Positions 11,176 to 22,597 of a stretch of 64,000 nucleotides of DNA are shown in pieces. Made by a program: the position numbers and the translations under genes. Source of the DNA: Tillus elongatus. Its lineage: Eukaryota > Arthropoda > Insecta > Coleoptera > Cleridae. The number at the start of each line of letters is the position of its first letter. Position 1 is the stretch's first letter. The DNA lies in contig OZ023267.1 of assembly GCA_964006375.1 (NCBI GenBank), positions 39,324,721-39,388,720 of the forward strand, in the 5' to 3' direction. The notes beneath the pieces were generated by a model. The model ran no database searches, was not told where the DNA came from, and was given only the letters and a program-made list of their open reading frames with translations.

Positions 11176-12444
11176 ATTTTAAGATGTTTTTTGTTGATGT
11201 TTGTGAAGTAAGGTTAAGATATGTCATGTAAAATTAAAGTGGGGATCAGTGAATTTGACATTGACATTGAATGCAAATTTATTCTGAAGTTGGACGTGTA
11301 CATAGACAAAACCAACATGTCTATGATCAGGACAAATGACAGATAACAAATATAATTAGTTTGCTTTGGTTTCAATAATCTGAAATGACAGAAATAATAA
11401 TTGAATCGATCTCTTAAAATTGGGTCGTCATAAGAAGAGGATGCTAGAGCAGTTCAGCAAAAAAATTAAATGAAAATAAGTATTTTAATCGGCAAAGTAT
11501 AGTTTCAAATGTGTGGAAAGTATAAAGAAATAATTAATGTACCTTTTAAGTAGAAAGGTAGTTTAAAAAATCAGTGCTACAAGAAAAATATAAAATATCC
11601 AAATAATTGTCGACGCAAAGGACGCCAAATTTTCAAATCAGAAGCTTACAAGATGGCTGTATAGCAACCAGCCATTTCAACCAGAGAATCAGCGGTCGTC
11701 AAGGAAAGCATTTAGAGGTTTTAAAGGTACCGAATTCTACATTACCTAGACAGGCCTGAAATGTCATTGCATTTCAAGTTTTTGAAAGAATAAATCGAAA
11801 TAATAAATTCAAACCTAGAATATGTGAATGATAATTGGTACCAACAAATAACCTTTAATTTAGATAATAATATGAATAAGAAATTCATTCATATTTTTAA
11901 ATTCATCAGTTTTGAAAAAGCGCAAACAAAATAGGTAGAAATACCATTATTTAATAAAATCAAAATATGCATAAAAATTAAACACAGGTAGAAAAGTGTG
12001 TGAATAGACCAAGTAACAAATATTATCACAAACATTTATAGGTACAAGTACAAATAGACAAGTTCCTTAGCCAGGAAAAGCGGACTAGTTTTTCCAGGAA
12101 AATTTTGGGTTTTCTTTCGGAAAATTTTTGTATCCGAAAATAACAGAGTCATGGAAACGAAATTTGGCACGTACGTTTCCACTATTAAACTTACCCTGCA
12201 TGCCGAAATTCAGATATCTACCATGAAAAAAATATATATAGGCATTTAAAGAGAAAAAAATTGGGTACAACGGTTACGTTTTATTGACGGAAAAAGGTCA
12301 CAAAGTAGCAGAAAAAATATTTTGGAAATTTTAGAATTTTTCTTCCTAAAACGTTAAAGTCGTGATTTGAAACGTCAAAATTTGCAATTTTCAGACAACA
12401 AATTTGAAACAAATAGGGACTATATAAGAGAAACGTCGTAATAA

Positions 12445-15400
12445 AATGATGAAAATGTTTTGTATCCTCCTACTATGTCGAAAATCATAACTACTGGACA
12501 ATTGATAGTCCCTTTATTAATCTTATTTTTAAAGGGGTAGACATTGATCCAATCCAATCCATAGCAGGTGGTAGTGGAATTTTCCTTTATGTAATAGTAA
12601 AGGATTTTTTCACGCCCGAGGAGGTACCACCCCATACATCAAGGGGCCGGTGAAGTCCCAACGGACGTTTCCGGTTCTGGTGTATGAGTCGGTTTCCCTT
12701 ATAAGCAAAAATGATGATGGCTCCTCCTTGTATAAAATATTCCGGAGGCAAAATACCCCTCCATTCGGATCTCCGGGAGAGGGGTGTACAGGGGGCGCCA
12801 ACATCAAGATTTAACATATCCTTTTCGAATATATGTGGCCTAAATTCTAACCTGAACTCCGTCCACCATTTCCTCCAGGCTAACAGGCCCCAACTCCTCT
12901 TCCTCACCGAAACCCAAATCAGTGCCAAAACAGCCACTAATCACCTTAATTTCCCGGGGTATGAGCTCCTTACTGCCTTTAGACTGCATGGAGGCGTGTG
13001 CGCATACGTCCGTAGCAATCTACCCTGCACCAGACTTCCCAATTTAGAAGCTGGAAGAAAAGACATACTATGGATAAAACTCTCTCTCAGGGCTGCAACT
13101 AAATTCATCTGTTGCATTTACCGCTCACCTTCTGACAACACCTTTGTCCAGCTCTTTGACTACCTTTCTGAAAAAACCGACTATCTGATTTCTGAATATC
13201 CTTCCTCCGAGGTCACTATTCTTGGCGACTTCAATGTCCATAATAAGGAATGGCTAGGATCTTCAAAAACCGATCCACAAGGGAGAGCAGCGGAGGCCTT
13301 TGCAGTCAGCAATTCTTTGGCCAATATGGTTCAGCAACCTACTTACTTTCCTCGTATCCCAACACACAGCTCAAATCCCTTGGATCTCCTTCTTACTACA
13401 AATCCTGAATGCTATAAGATATCAGTCACCGCCCCCCTTGGTCGCTCAGACCACGGCATGGTCACTGCTTCCTGTGCAATGCAACTCGAGGTCACACAGT
13501 CATCACACTCACGTATCGTTTGGCACTACAACTCCGCAAACTGGGACGAAATGCGAAATTACTTTTCCTCATTTCCATGGGCGTCTGTCTGCTTCTCTCA
13601 TCCTGACCCCTCTGATATCTCACAAAACGTCACCGAAATTATCCAAGCTGGCATGGAATTATTTATTCCACGTACACAGAAAACCTCTTCAGCCACTCAA
13701 AAGCCCTGGTTCTCAAAATCGTGTGACAAGGCCAGACTTGAAAAGGTCAAAGCTCACAAAACGCTTCTACACAATCCCAGTCAAGAAAATCGTCAAGCAT
13801 TCAACGACGCAAGAAACCGCTATGTCCGCATTCTTTCTGAGGCAAAAAACTCGTTTAATGACCACATCAAAAACAAAGTCCTCTCAAGCTCCAACGGCGG
13901 CAAACCCTTCTGGACTCTTGCTAAGTCTATTGGGAATAATTTCTGCAAGAGCACGTTCCCACCTCTTGTCTCAGGTGATGAAATTGTTTCTACCGCCCTG
14001 GGCAAGGCTGAACTTTTTGCTTCGTTGTTCGCCGGAAATTCTACTCTCAACCCACCTCCAAATGTTCAACCACCAACAGTCCCCAATGTCGCGCATAAAA
14101 TGACTGATATCATTTTCAAAACTAAAAAGGTACGAAAGATGCTCTCTTCTCTTAATACTAGGAAAGCCTCTGGCCTTGACGAGATCCCAGCAATTGTTCT
14201 CAAAAAATGCGCACCAGAACTTGCTCCTGTCCTGACTCGTCTGTTTCAGATATCTTACAATAAAGGCATATTCCCTAGTAACTGGAAAACTGCTCGAGTA
14301 CAACCCATCCCCAAGAAAGGATCCAAAGCGCTTCCTAGCAACTACAGGCCTATTTCTCTCCTTTCAGTCATCTCTAAAGTGATGGAAAAGTATATAAACA
14401 CCGAACTACTAAAATTCCTTGAAAAACACAGTCTAATCCACGACAGGCAGTATGGATTCCGTCAGCGCAGATCGACTGCTGACCTCCTTTCCTTTGTCAC
14501 CCATTCTTGGAACAAGTCTATGGAACAACACGGTGAATCCCAGATTGTTGCTCTAGACATATCCAAAGCATTCGACCAGGTCTGGCACGCAGCGCTGCTT
14601 AATAAACTTCCGGCCTATGGCCTACCACCAAAACTTTGTACCTGGACAGCAAATTTCCTCTCCAACAGGAGCATATCTGTTGTTGTGGATGGCCATTCCT
14701 CTAAACTGTATCCAATTAATGCAGGAGTTCCTCAAGGTTCAGCTTTAGCCCCTACTTTGTTTCTTCTCCACATCAATGACCTCCTCTCTAGCACATCCAA
14801 CCCAGTTCACAGTTACGCGGACGACAGCACCCTCCACTCAAACATACAATATTCTAAACCTGTCTCTTTAGCCCAATTAGATGAGGATCGCAGACTCATG
14901 GAGGGTTCTGTCTCCGTAGACCTCCAAAAAATATTAGACTGGGGAAGTAGAAATCTTGTACAATTCAACCCCACCAAAACTAAGTCTTGCTTTCTTTCTC
15001 ACAAGAGATACAGCAGCCCTAGACCCATCACAATGAACAACCAAGTTATTCAAAGTAATGAGTCCTTTTCTCTTGTTGGCATTTCTGTGGATCGAAATCT
15101 TAATTGGCACCAACATGTTACATCAATTGCAGAAGCGGCTGCTAAGAAATTGGGTTTCCTCTTCCGGGCTCGCAAATACTTTTCACCAACTAATCTCTAT
15201 ACCTTATACACTTCACAAATAAGGCCAAACCTCGAATACTGCTCCCACATCTGGGGTGCAGCTGCCGCTTCTACACTCGCTATCCTGGACTCCATTCAAA
15301 AGAGAGCTATACGTCTCATCGGTGACCCTACCCTCACCCAAAGGCTTCCATCCCTTGCCCACCGACGTGCCGTTGGTGACCTCTCTCTCTTTTATAGATA

Positions 15401-15741
15401 TCTGCACGGGCACTGCTCAGAGGAGCTTTCCTCTATAATTCCCCCACCTTCTGCCCCCAGCAGATCTACCAGGGGAACAGAGCGAATGCACCCTTTTAAT
15501 GTCCAGGTCACCAGACATAGAACATCTTGTTATGCCCGCTCTTTTGTCCCGAGGACTTCCAAGTTGTGGAATTCCTTGCCGGCACATGTTTTTCCTTCTC
15601 CTCCGAACCTCCAAACCTTCAAGTCCAGAATTAACAAGCTGCCTCTTTCCTCCTTGTCAACACCCACGGTACGATAGTATTTAGGCTGTAAGCCCTCGTG
15701 GTGTGTTGTTGACATTAAAAAAAAAAAAAAAAAAAAAAAAA
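12445..15741 (+). mobile_element. Near-intact APE-type LINE, Jockey-like
   Basis: A 3.3-kb non-LTR retrotransposon with a 5' leader of about 266 bp, a single long ORF (12711-15677), a 40-bp 3' UTR and a pure A tail (15717-15741). It is flanked by a 7-bp target duplication GTAATAA (12438-12444 and 15742-15748). The open ORF and clean A tail suggest recent insertion. No separate ORF1/gag is visible upstream. The element may therefore be a one-ORF type, or 5'-truncated just ahead of the EN-RT ORF. Related pieces are at 2014-2592, 19633-21452, 33028-33343 and 39133-40075. Confidence 0.85.
12711..15677 (+). CDS. LINE endonuclease-reverse transcriptase polyprotein
   Basis: An intact frame of 988 codons encodes the enzyme that nicks target DNA and reverse-transcribes the element RNA. 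Residues about 30-260 form an apurinic-endonuclease-like domain: FSNICGLNSN near 34, LTETQIS near 67, GDFNVH near 171 and the catalytic SDHG near 246. The reverse-transcriptase domain is about 500-790. It has SNYRPISLLS near 542, motif A LDISKAFDQVW near 616, AGVPQGSALAP near 671 and motif C YADDS near 701. The C-terminal part (FLFRARKYFSP, then SFVPRTSKLWNSLPAHVFP) matches the usual tail of jockey-type LINE ORF2. Start is taken as the first of three consecutive ATGs. All catalytic residues are visible and no stop or frameshift is seen. Clade name is by resemblance only. Confidence 0.9.
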   Translation: MMMAPPCIKYSGGKIPLHSDLRERGVQGAPTSRFNISFSNICGLNSNLNSVHHFLQANRPQLLFLTETQISAKTATNHLNFPGYELLTAFRLHGGVCAYVRSNLPCTRLPNLEAGRKDILWIKLSLRAATKFICCIYRSPSDNTFVQLFDYLSEKTDYLISEYPSSEVTILGDFNVHNKEWLGSSKTDPQGRAAEAFAVSNSLANMVQQPTYFPRIPTHSSNPLDLLLTTNPECYKISVTAPLGRSDHGMVTASCAMQLEVTQSSHSRIVWHYNSANWDEMRNYFSSFPWASVCFSHPDPSDISQNVTEIIQAGMELFIPRTQKTSSATQKPWFSKSCDKARLEKVKAHKTLLHNPSQENRQAFNDARNRYVRILSEAKNSFNDHIKNKVLSSSNGGKPFWTLAKSIGNNFCKSTFPPLVSGDEIVSTALGKAELFASLFAGNSTLNPPPNVQPPTVPNVAHKMTDIIFKTKKVRKMLSSLNTRKASGLDEIPAIVLKKCAPELAPVLTRLFQISYNKGIFPSNWKTARVQPIPKKGSKALPSNYRPISLLSVISKVMEKYINTELLKFLEKHSLIHDRQYGFRQRRSTADLLSFVTHSWNKSMEQHGESQIVALDISKAFDQVWHAALLNKLPAYGLPPKLCTWTANFLSNRSISVVVDGHSSKLYPINAGVPQGSALAPTLFLLHINDLLSSTSNPVHSYADDSTLHSNIQYSKPVSLAQLDEDRRLMEGSVSVDLQKILDWGSRNLVQFNPTKTKSCFLSHKRYSSPRPITMNNQVIQSNESFSLVGISVDRNLNWHQHVTSIAEAAAKKLGFLFRARKYFSPTNLYTLYTSQIRPNLEYCSHIWGAAAASTLAILDSIQKRAIRLIGDPTLTQRLPSLAHRRAVGDLSLFYRYLHGHCSEELSSIIPPPSAPSRSTRGTERMHPFNVQVTRHRTSCYARSFVPRTSKLWNSLPAHVFPSPPNLQTFKSRINKLPLSSLSTPTVR

Positions 15742-16544
15742 GTAATAAGTGTGTTTTACAAAGCTTTAAGTTTCGGCTTCAACCATTGTCCTTTATTTTA
15801 CTAAAATATTTTAGCAAAATCGATTTCAAATAGACACTCTTTCTGATGCTTTGGCAGTAGTTTCTGCTATAGAGTTTAGGGTTTAATAGTCTATATTTTA
15901 GCAACTTTTCGTAGAAAAAATTCGTTAACAAGAAGACCTCGACTTATGAATTTTAAAAACATTTCTTCATATGAGCGCGAACTAGAAACCCTTAAACCCA
16001 TATACGTGGTCAGTTTCAGTTTTTGTCTATTTACACATATTACAGGGTGACGCATTTCTACGGTAAAACTCAATATATCCGTTAACATACAAGATATGAG
16101 AAAAAGTTATATACGTTAATTATAGAGTGTCGCGAGCTGCATCTTATAAACCTATTTTGAAAATCACAGTGTGGCCTATAAGTCGTTGGTGATAAACACT
16201 TGCTTTTTTTAATAGAACACCCCTTATGTTATTGCATTTTTGTATTTTCCATCGAATTATAATGCATGGTTGTAAGGAAAAAAACTGATATCGTTCATCG
16301 TTTTTTAGTTATGTCAATTGTTCTGCAACTGTTCACGTTTTTGTCACATAACACAAGCCCATATCACAAATTGTGAGACGGCGTTTTTATCAATAGATAG
16401 CGGAGCCCCATGGAAATGACGCATTTACGGAGCTTTTTGTTTGTATTCATCATCATCACCATCAATCAGTTGAAGAACATCCTAGAACATCCAGAATTCG
16501 TAAGGGCCACTTGCTCCAGTTAGCTTACGCACTGGCTACGTCCT

Positions 16545-17160
16545 TCACATACAAAAAAGAAAACCAACAGTGAAGCCAGAGAAGTAGTCTCCAAGTCTGT
16601 ATGTTTCACACCCTTGTTGTTCTATGGTATATTTCATTTGGTTGTGTCTAAAAGCTCTTACGTCGCGTCGCATGCTTTTTGAAATTTGTTTTATTTCTCT
16701 TAATTCTTCTTCAGACGCATAGCTTTCTGACCTCATATCCCTTCTTTTTTCTATGAGCAGTTTGGTCTCCCTGCTTAGTTTTTCTTCCCTTTTATTTGTT
16801 GAACAGTGCCAACTTTGGGCTTCAGTTATTGTGGTTGTGATGAACTTATTTAGTTTGTTGATGTCGTTACCAATGGTGTGTTCTATTTCAGCCTTGGTTA
16901 ATTTAGTAGTGATCCATTGTTCAAAGCTATTTACATCTGCTGGATTTATAAATAAATTTGATTTATTGCTCTTTTGAAACATTTTTTGTCGTTCTTTGCC
17001 AATGTCAATAGCTACTATTGCTCGAACAAGCCTGACGTCGCTCCCAGTAGCAAACCTATTTAGGACAGTCACGTCTTTTCTTATGTGCTTTTTATCTGTG
17101 ATGATAAAGTCTATTTCGTTTCTTGTTTTCCCATCGGGGCTTTTTCACGTCAATCTTCTA
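16545..17160 (-). pseudogene. RTE-type LINE endonuclease fragment
   Basis: On the minus strand the frame reads KSPDGKTRNEIDFIITDKKH near 17100-17155, then DVTVLNRFATGSDVRLVRA and ERQKMFQ. This is the end of an AP-endonuclease domain as found in RTE/BovB LINEs. There the catalytic block is normally GSDHRLVRA; here the His is Val, so the site is dead. A TGA stands where a Trp codon is expected upstream (near 17150). The remaining 120 residues are the charged linker that precedes the polymerase. Polymerase and 3' end are missing. Confidence 0.75.
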
Positions 17161-17564
17161 TTTGTTTTTTTTTTTGTAGAAAAAGCTACCCATCTGAAAC
17201 AGATTATTTTGTAGTAGAAAGCTGAGCAGCGTTTCTCCTCGATCATTTCTACCTGTTTGTATTGTTGTATTGCTCGTCGCAAAATTTGAGCTGCCGTATA
17301 CAGGCAAATACTGGCTGAATTTGCCAAATTTTCGCAAATTTTTTTAGTGTTTCCGTAGAAATTATTTTTTGTAAGATTTTTGTAACATCTTGGTAATTAA
17401 TAATAAATATTTAGTAAGTTATTGTAAAAAAAGAAATCGTCGAATTTAAAAAAAAAACATAATTTATTGTAACATTAGTTTCTGTATAAAAAAAAATGGT
17501 GAATTTTTGTAAAAAGTAATTTTTGCAAATTTTCGTATATTTTTTTTCAATTTTACTCCTAAAG

Positions 17565-17846
17565 CTGTTTGTGGATAATTATATCTTGGCAGGTGTGTAA
17601 ATAGCTTGAAGAGGTTCAGGAAAATGAGATCAGTTTTTTCTGGAACTTTTTAAGTTTATATTTTTTGGGAAAATGTTTGCACCTTTTGAAAGAACAAAGC
17701 TATTTTAATGAAATTAGGTACACTGTTAGTTCTATATAGGTTATACTGTCAACCAAATGTCCTTCTTTTGAAAACAAGACATATTTGTCATTAAAAACAT
17801 TTTTACAAAAATTCGTTACCATAACGCACTTGCTGCGTCCAGACTT
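17565..17846 (+). repeat. MITE-like module of the tract family, partial
   Basis: Right half of the 310-bp module seen at 62-376: ATATAGGTTATACTG at 17740 and the terminal ACCATAACGCACTTGCTGCG at 17818-17837. The left inverted end is degraded, though the block 17565-17625 (ATAATTATATCTTGGCAGG) recurs at 48490-48520. Confidence 0.65.
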
Positions 17847-17849
17847 TTT

Positions 17850-18644
17850 ACACCCGTATAGATGCAAAAATCATTGCTGTGAATATTGTGTAGTAATCAG
17901 AAGAAATGAGCTTTTGTCATCAGGATTAAGAAAGTAATAATGAATATCGTAGCAGTAAAAAGTTATAACAACAGAACAAGCGTGTATCAGAGTAGTGGCC
18001 TGTCCGGGAGAAGTCCATCGCCGAAATGAACATCGCGTTTGATGTGAAAGGTCGGACATTAATTCATAATGAACGAGTAGAACGAGACTTCTAGCTAGCC
18101 ACTTATATTTCCTTAATCCCTGAGAGCACAAACGTACCAACGGCCACAGCAGCCGCATACCGTGATGAAAACCTAATGGTTATATCTCTTTATGTAGAGA
18201 TCAAAGGCCGCCGTGCTCTGCACTGGCGGGTGCTTGTCCTTTTTTCAAACTCATCATATCTAAGGCTGACCTCGTATATCGGTCTATGCAGGACTAAAGT
18301 CTAATTAGTCCTTCTGCTGTACTGGAGCTATAAGAGCTAGTATAGCAGGAGTGACAGAAGCTGGAGCAGGAGCTCTTATTAATGCGAGTCATCGTGACGA
18401 AACAAAATCCGTTATCTGCTGTTGGTGGCTAAAGTCGTGGACTCGACACCGGATAATCGCTTGACGCTTCCCTAATTGCCATTAGACGAAAACGAGATGA
18501 TCCTGCTGGACGATTATATTACGTATAAGACATTGTGCTTTGGGTTTAGAGAATTAAATCAACATTATTCTGGTCAACGAATTATTGTATCGAATCTCAA
18601 TTTGTTGTATTGTATATAATTTCTTGAACGTCTTTCGGTCAATT
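17850..18644. other. Unassigned stretch
   Basis: More GC-balanced than its surroundings, with several short frames on both strands (for example minus 17871-18158). No motif, splice pattern or repeat match recognised. Confidence 0.4.
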
Positions 18645-18725
18645 TCCGCGACCATGGCAAATCACTGACGCCACGAAGCAGTGTTACCTTACCATCTCGG
18701 AAATTTTGACAAACCCCCTTTTCAG
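18645..18725 (-). repeat. SINE 3'-domain relic
   Basis: Diverged 80-bp match to the 3' domain of the SINE (CAATTTCCGCGACCATGGC, then ATCACTGACGCCACGAAGC). The head is missing. Confidence 0.6.
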
Positions 18726-18974
18726 TTTGTTCTGAAAATCACCCTCTTATTAGTCAGCCAAAACACAGTAACATTTATGTATTTTATAGAGGTCTTGGGT
18801 ACAAAAAAGCACAATTTTTAAGATGAAAAATATTTTTCTCTCTTAAAATAACGGACCAGTTTAAACAGATTAACAAACTCGAAATCAAAATAAACCTTTT
18901 TTCTGCTTTAAAATAATAATAACTTCAATTGAATCAATTGGTACCTACCATAATAAAATGTATTACTTCCACAT

Positions 18975-19632
18975 CGTCAATCCGTGTGAAAGTATGTCAT
19001 CGGCGACAAAAATTTCAAAAATTTTTTTTTTCGCTTAAACGCCGTAAAAGAGTCAAATCATATAGATAAGATGATTTTGGAACAAAAATGTTTGTGTCTT
19101 ACGGTCTGTCGGTCTATCGATCTGTCGGGCTACCGATCAGTCGGTCTGTCAAACTGTCGGTCTGTCAGTCTGTCGGTATGTAGGTCTGTCTGTTTGCAGC
19201 CACGACAACTTGAGAACGAATTGACATATCTTCAAATTTGGTATACGGTTAACACCCGCCAACCGAACGGTTTTGATTGTTTTTGAGTAAAATCGCTCCA
19301 GGAAGTAAGGGATGAATGGGGGATGATTTGGTGAAAATTTACCTTTTTTTTAAATTAAAACTCGAGTAATATGACGTTTTAGATTTTGTTTACTAGAAAA
19401 CTTTCAATTTCGTTAAAGATGTGGTATTCTGTGCTGAAGTTAAATTAGGGGTTGAATGTATTGTGGTGAAATATCGGTGACAGAAATTTCGATATTTTTT
19501 TCTAAAATGGCGTGAAAAGTCTCAAAACATATATAAAACTTGATTCTCGAACGAAAATTTTTGTTTCTGTCTATTAGTAGACACAATAACTTTCGGACGA
19601 ATTGTGATTTCATCTTTAAATTTGGTATTTAC
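18975..19632 (+). repeat. Direct-repeat element carrying a GTCGGTCT array
   Basis: Two diverged direct copies of a unit of roughly 480 bp. Copy 1 begins near 18975, with ATCGGCGACAAAAATTTC, then GATTTTGGAACAAAAATGTT, and later ATATCTTCAAATTTGGTA. Copy 2 runs from about 19445, with ATCGGTGACAGAAATTTCG, then ATTCTCGAACGAAAATTTTT and CATCTTTAAATTTGGTA. Copy 2 is cut at 19632 by a LINE fragment. The family is unknown to me. Confidence 0.55.
19103..19195 (+). repeat. Imperfect (GTCGGTCT)n minisatellite
   Basis: About eleven imperfect 8-bp repeats built on GTCGGTCT / GTCTGTCG. They lie in copy 1 of the surrounding direct repeat and are contracted to almost nothing in copy 2 (TCTGTCTATTAG near 19568). 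Confidence 0.85.
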
Positions 19633-21349
19633 GTCACCGAAATTATCCAAGCCGGCATGGAATTATTTATTCTACGTACACGGAAAATCTCTGCAGCCAC
19701 TCAAATCCCTGGTTCTCTAAATCTTGTGACAAGGCCAGAGTTGAAAAGGTCAAAGCTCACAAAACGCTTCTACACAATCCCAGTCAAGAAAACCGTCAAG
19801 CATTTAACGACGCAAGTAACCGCTATGTGCGTATTCTTTATGAGGCAAAAAAAACTCGTTTAATAACCACATCAAAAACAAAGTCCTCTCAAGCTCCAAC
19901 GGCAGTAAACCCTTCTGGACTCTTGCTAAATCTATTGGGAATAATTTCTGCAAGAGCACGTTCCCACCTCTTGTTTCAGGGGAATTGTTTCTACCGCCCT
20001 GTGCAAGGCTGAACTTTTTGCCTCGTTGTTCGCCGGAAATTCTACTCTCAACCCACCTCCAAATGTTCAACCACCAACAGTCCCCAATGTCGCGCATAAA
20101 ATGACGGATATCATTTTCAAAACTAAAAAGGTACAAAAGATGCTCCCTTCTCTTAAAACCGGGAAAGCCTCTGACGATATCCCAGCAATTGTTCTCAAAA
20201 AATGCGCACCAGAACTTGCTCCTGTCCTGACTCGTCTGTTTCAGACATCTTACAATAGAGGCATATTCCCTAGTAACTGGAAAACTGCTCGAGTGCAAGC
20301 CGTCCCCAAGAAAGGATCCAAAGCGCTTCCTAGCAACTACAGGCCTATTTCTCTCCTTTCAGTCTCTCTAAAGTGATCGAAAAGTATATAAACACTGAAT
20401 TACTAACATTTACGACATGCAGTATGGATTCCGCAGCGCAGATTAACTGCCCACCTCCTTTCCTTTATCACCCATTCTTGGAACAAGTCTATGGAACTAC
20501 ACGGTGAATCCCAGATTTTCGCTCTAGACATATCCAAAGTAATCGACCAGGTCTGGCACGCAGCGCTGCTTAATAAACTTCCGTCCTATGGCCTACCACC
20601 AAAACTCTGTACCTGGACAGCAAATTTCCTCTCCAACCGGAGCATTTCTGTTGTCGTGGATGACCATTCCTCTAAACTGTATACAATTACTGCAGGAGTT
20701 TCTCGAGGTTCAGCTTTAGCCTCTACTTTGTTTGTTCTCCACATCAATGACCTCCTCTCTAGCACATCCAACCCAGTTTACAGTTACGCGGACGACAGTA
20801 CCCTCCACTCAAATATACAATATTCTAGGCCTGTCTCTTTAGCTCAATTGGATGAGGATCGCAGACTCATGGAGGGTCCTGTCTTCGTGGATCTCCAAAT
20901 AATATTAGACTAGGGAAGGAGAAATCTTGTACAATTCAGCCCCACCACATCACAGTCTTGCTTTCTTTCTCATAGGGGTAAACCAGCCCTAGATCCATTA
21001 CAATGAACAACCAAGTTATTCAAAATAATGAGTCCTTTTCACTTGTTGGCATTTCCGTGGATCGAAATCTCAATTGGCACCAACATGTCACATCAATTGC
21101 AGAAGCGGCGGCTAAGAAATTAGGTTTCCTCTTCCGGGCTCGTAAACACTTTTCACCAGCTAATCTCTACACCTTATATACTTCACAAATAAGACCAAAC
21201 CTCGAATACTGCTCCCACATCTGCGGTGCTGCTGCCGCTTCTACACTCGTTACCCTGAACTCCATTCAGAAGAGATATATACGTCTCATCGGTGACCGTA
21301 CCCTCACCTAAAGGCTGCCATCCCTTGTCCACCGACGAGCCGTTGGTGA

Positions 21350-21382
<33 letters not shown>

Positions 21383-21452
21383 CTCTTTTATATAGATATC
21401 TGCACGGGCACTGCTCAGCGGAGCTTTCTTCCATAATTCCTCCACCTGTAGC
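19633..21452 (+). pseudogene. Broken LINE copy (same family as 12445-15741)
   Basis: Collinear with the intact element from the end of the endonuclease domain (parent position near 13628) to near the C-terminus. The RT core is recognisable: NYRPISLLSV at 20340, a degraded motif A, and SYADDSTLHSN at 20780. It is split by many frameshifts and stops, and a segment of about 20 codons is lost near 20400. The 3' UTR and A tail are missing. The sequence switches to unrelated DNA near 21452, so the copy is dead and rearranged. Confidence 0.85.
21349..21382 (+). repeat. (CT)n expansion inside LINE coding sequence
   Basis: The intact LINE has a short CTCTCTCT run here (15379-15391). In this copy it has grown to more than ten CT units followed by GTGTGTCTC, shifting the frame. 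Confidence 0.85.
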
Positions 21453-21624
21453 AGTGATGGGGAGGCCAACGCCAAGCAAGTAGGCCACAATGGGCCTTTT
21501 TTGCCAACCTCAGCAACCCAGCAATACCAAACTAATCTGTTTAGGAAATACAACATTGAAAAAACATTTTCTTCCAACTGGTTTGATTGCATTGGCTAAA
21601 GAACTCATTCAGGCGATTAACAAA

Positions 21625-21900
21625 GAAAAAAGTTGTAAATTTGGCAGGTACCTTCAATTTTGTAAATTGCCTAGATAAGTCCGATTGAACCAAATTTTTT
21701 TCTCTGGAAAGCTTTTGTATCTCCGCAAATAACAAAGCTATTGTAGTAAAATTATGAACAGAAGGTGCCTTTATAGAGACTAATATACACCAAATTTTGC
21801 GTTACTAGCTTCATAAAATTTACTTATAGGCACAAATTTTTTTATTCAAGAGACCAAGAGCACAACAAAATGAAAAATGTTTAAAAATGTAACTGTAAAA
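21625..21900 (-). repeat. Tract element fragment
   Basis: Shares AAATTTGGCAGGTACCTTC, TATCTCCGCAAATAACAAAG and the following blocks with the body of the tract family. Both ends are missing. Confidence 0.5.
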
Positions 21901-22597
21901 ATTGGCTAAAAAAGTTCCTACAAAAATTTGCTGAAAAAGCTTTCTGAAAAATTCCAACACAGTTTATAGTAATTCGCTAAAAACAGTTGTTTCACCAAAA
22001 GTAACCCAACTTCGCTAACAACGTTTAACAAAAATTCACCTAAAAAATATTTTATAAGAAAACCCATTAAAACAAATAGGTTCCACAAACATCAGAGCCG
22101 GACAAGATCACAAACTGATCATCCATCAAGGAACTGAACGTGCGCGACATTACTTAACTTCCATTACGCAAGGTGGATACGCATTTATCTGCGCCGACAA
22201 GCAGCCGTTCATATTTATATTTAAAACTTTATATATTCACATAACTGTCAGCAAAAATCAGTTCAATGTGGCTCTTTATACATGTGTAAGTTTGGCAGAA
22301 ATTTTGAGCAGAAAGGGAAGATGTTTGTTGGGGAGTATTATAACATAGAAAGGAATATTAGTCAATGTAGGTTTTCATTAATATTTAGGAAAAACACATA
22401 TCTAAATTATGTCCACTGTGGTGTTGCATACTGTGTTATAAATTTGGAACGTCACAATTTTAAGCTTATGATTTGGAGAGTGGCTCTCAAACATTTTTGC
22501 AACACCGCTTAGCTAAATTATGTCTAAACTGCACAAGTCACGAAATTTTTCAGTTGACATATTTTATGATTGCGGTTAATTAATGTGTGTGTTTGCT
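21901..22597. other. AT-rich stretch, no gene seen
   Basis: Repeated 'AAAATTCGCTAAAAA'-like words up to about 22080, then unassigned sequence including a 76-codon frame at 22282-22512 with no recognisable motif. Confidence 0.4.

Larger units (their letters stand above)
9365..12040. other. Quiet AT-rich region
   Basis: The only stretch over 2.5 kb with almost no recognised repeats. It holds two (TA)n tracts (listed separately) and one exon-like 47-bp block. No other reading frame, promoter or RNA gene was seen. If any host gene crosses the window, this is the best place for one of its introns. Confidence 0.45.
12045..16290 (-). mobile_element. Tract element copy 4, split by a LINE
   Basis: Family sequence runs 12045-12444 (CCAGGAAAATTTTGGGTTTTC, then AACGTCAAAATTTGC). 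It resumes at 15742-16290 (GTGTTTTACAAAGC, then CATTGTCCTTTATTTTACT, ending near the ATGCATGGTTGTAAG block). Removing 12445-15741 plus one GTAATAA restores continuity with the copy at 6640-6730. A second hairpin block sits inside the right part at 15902-15935 (TTTTCGTAGAAAAAATTCG). The left hairpin end is missing. Confidence 0.7.

Noticed and set aside
13300..14103. 267-codon frame overlapping the LINE ORF in another phase
   Set aside because: A shadow of the endonuclease-RT frame, which carries all catalytic motifs.
19103..19195. CRISPR-like or telomeric array
   Set aside because: The 8-bp imperfect units have no spacers and do not match telomere repeats; it is a minisatellite in a dispersed repeat.
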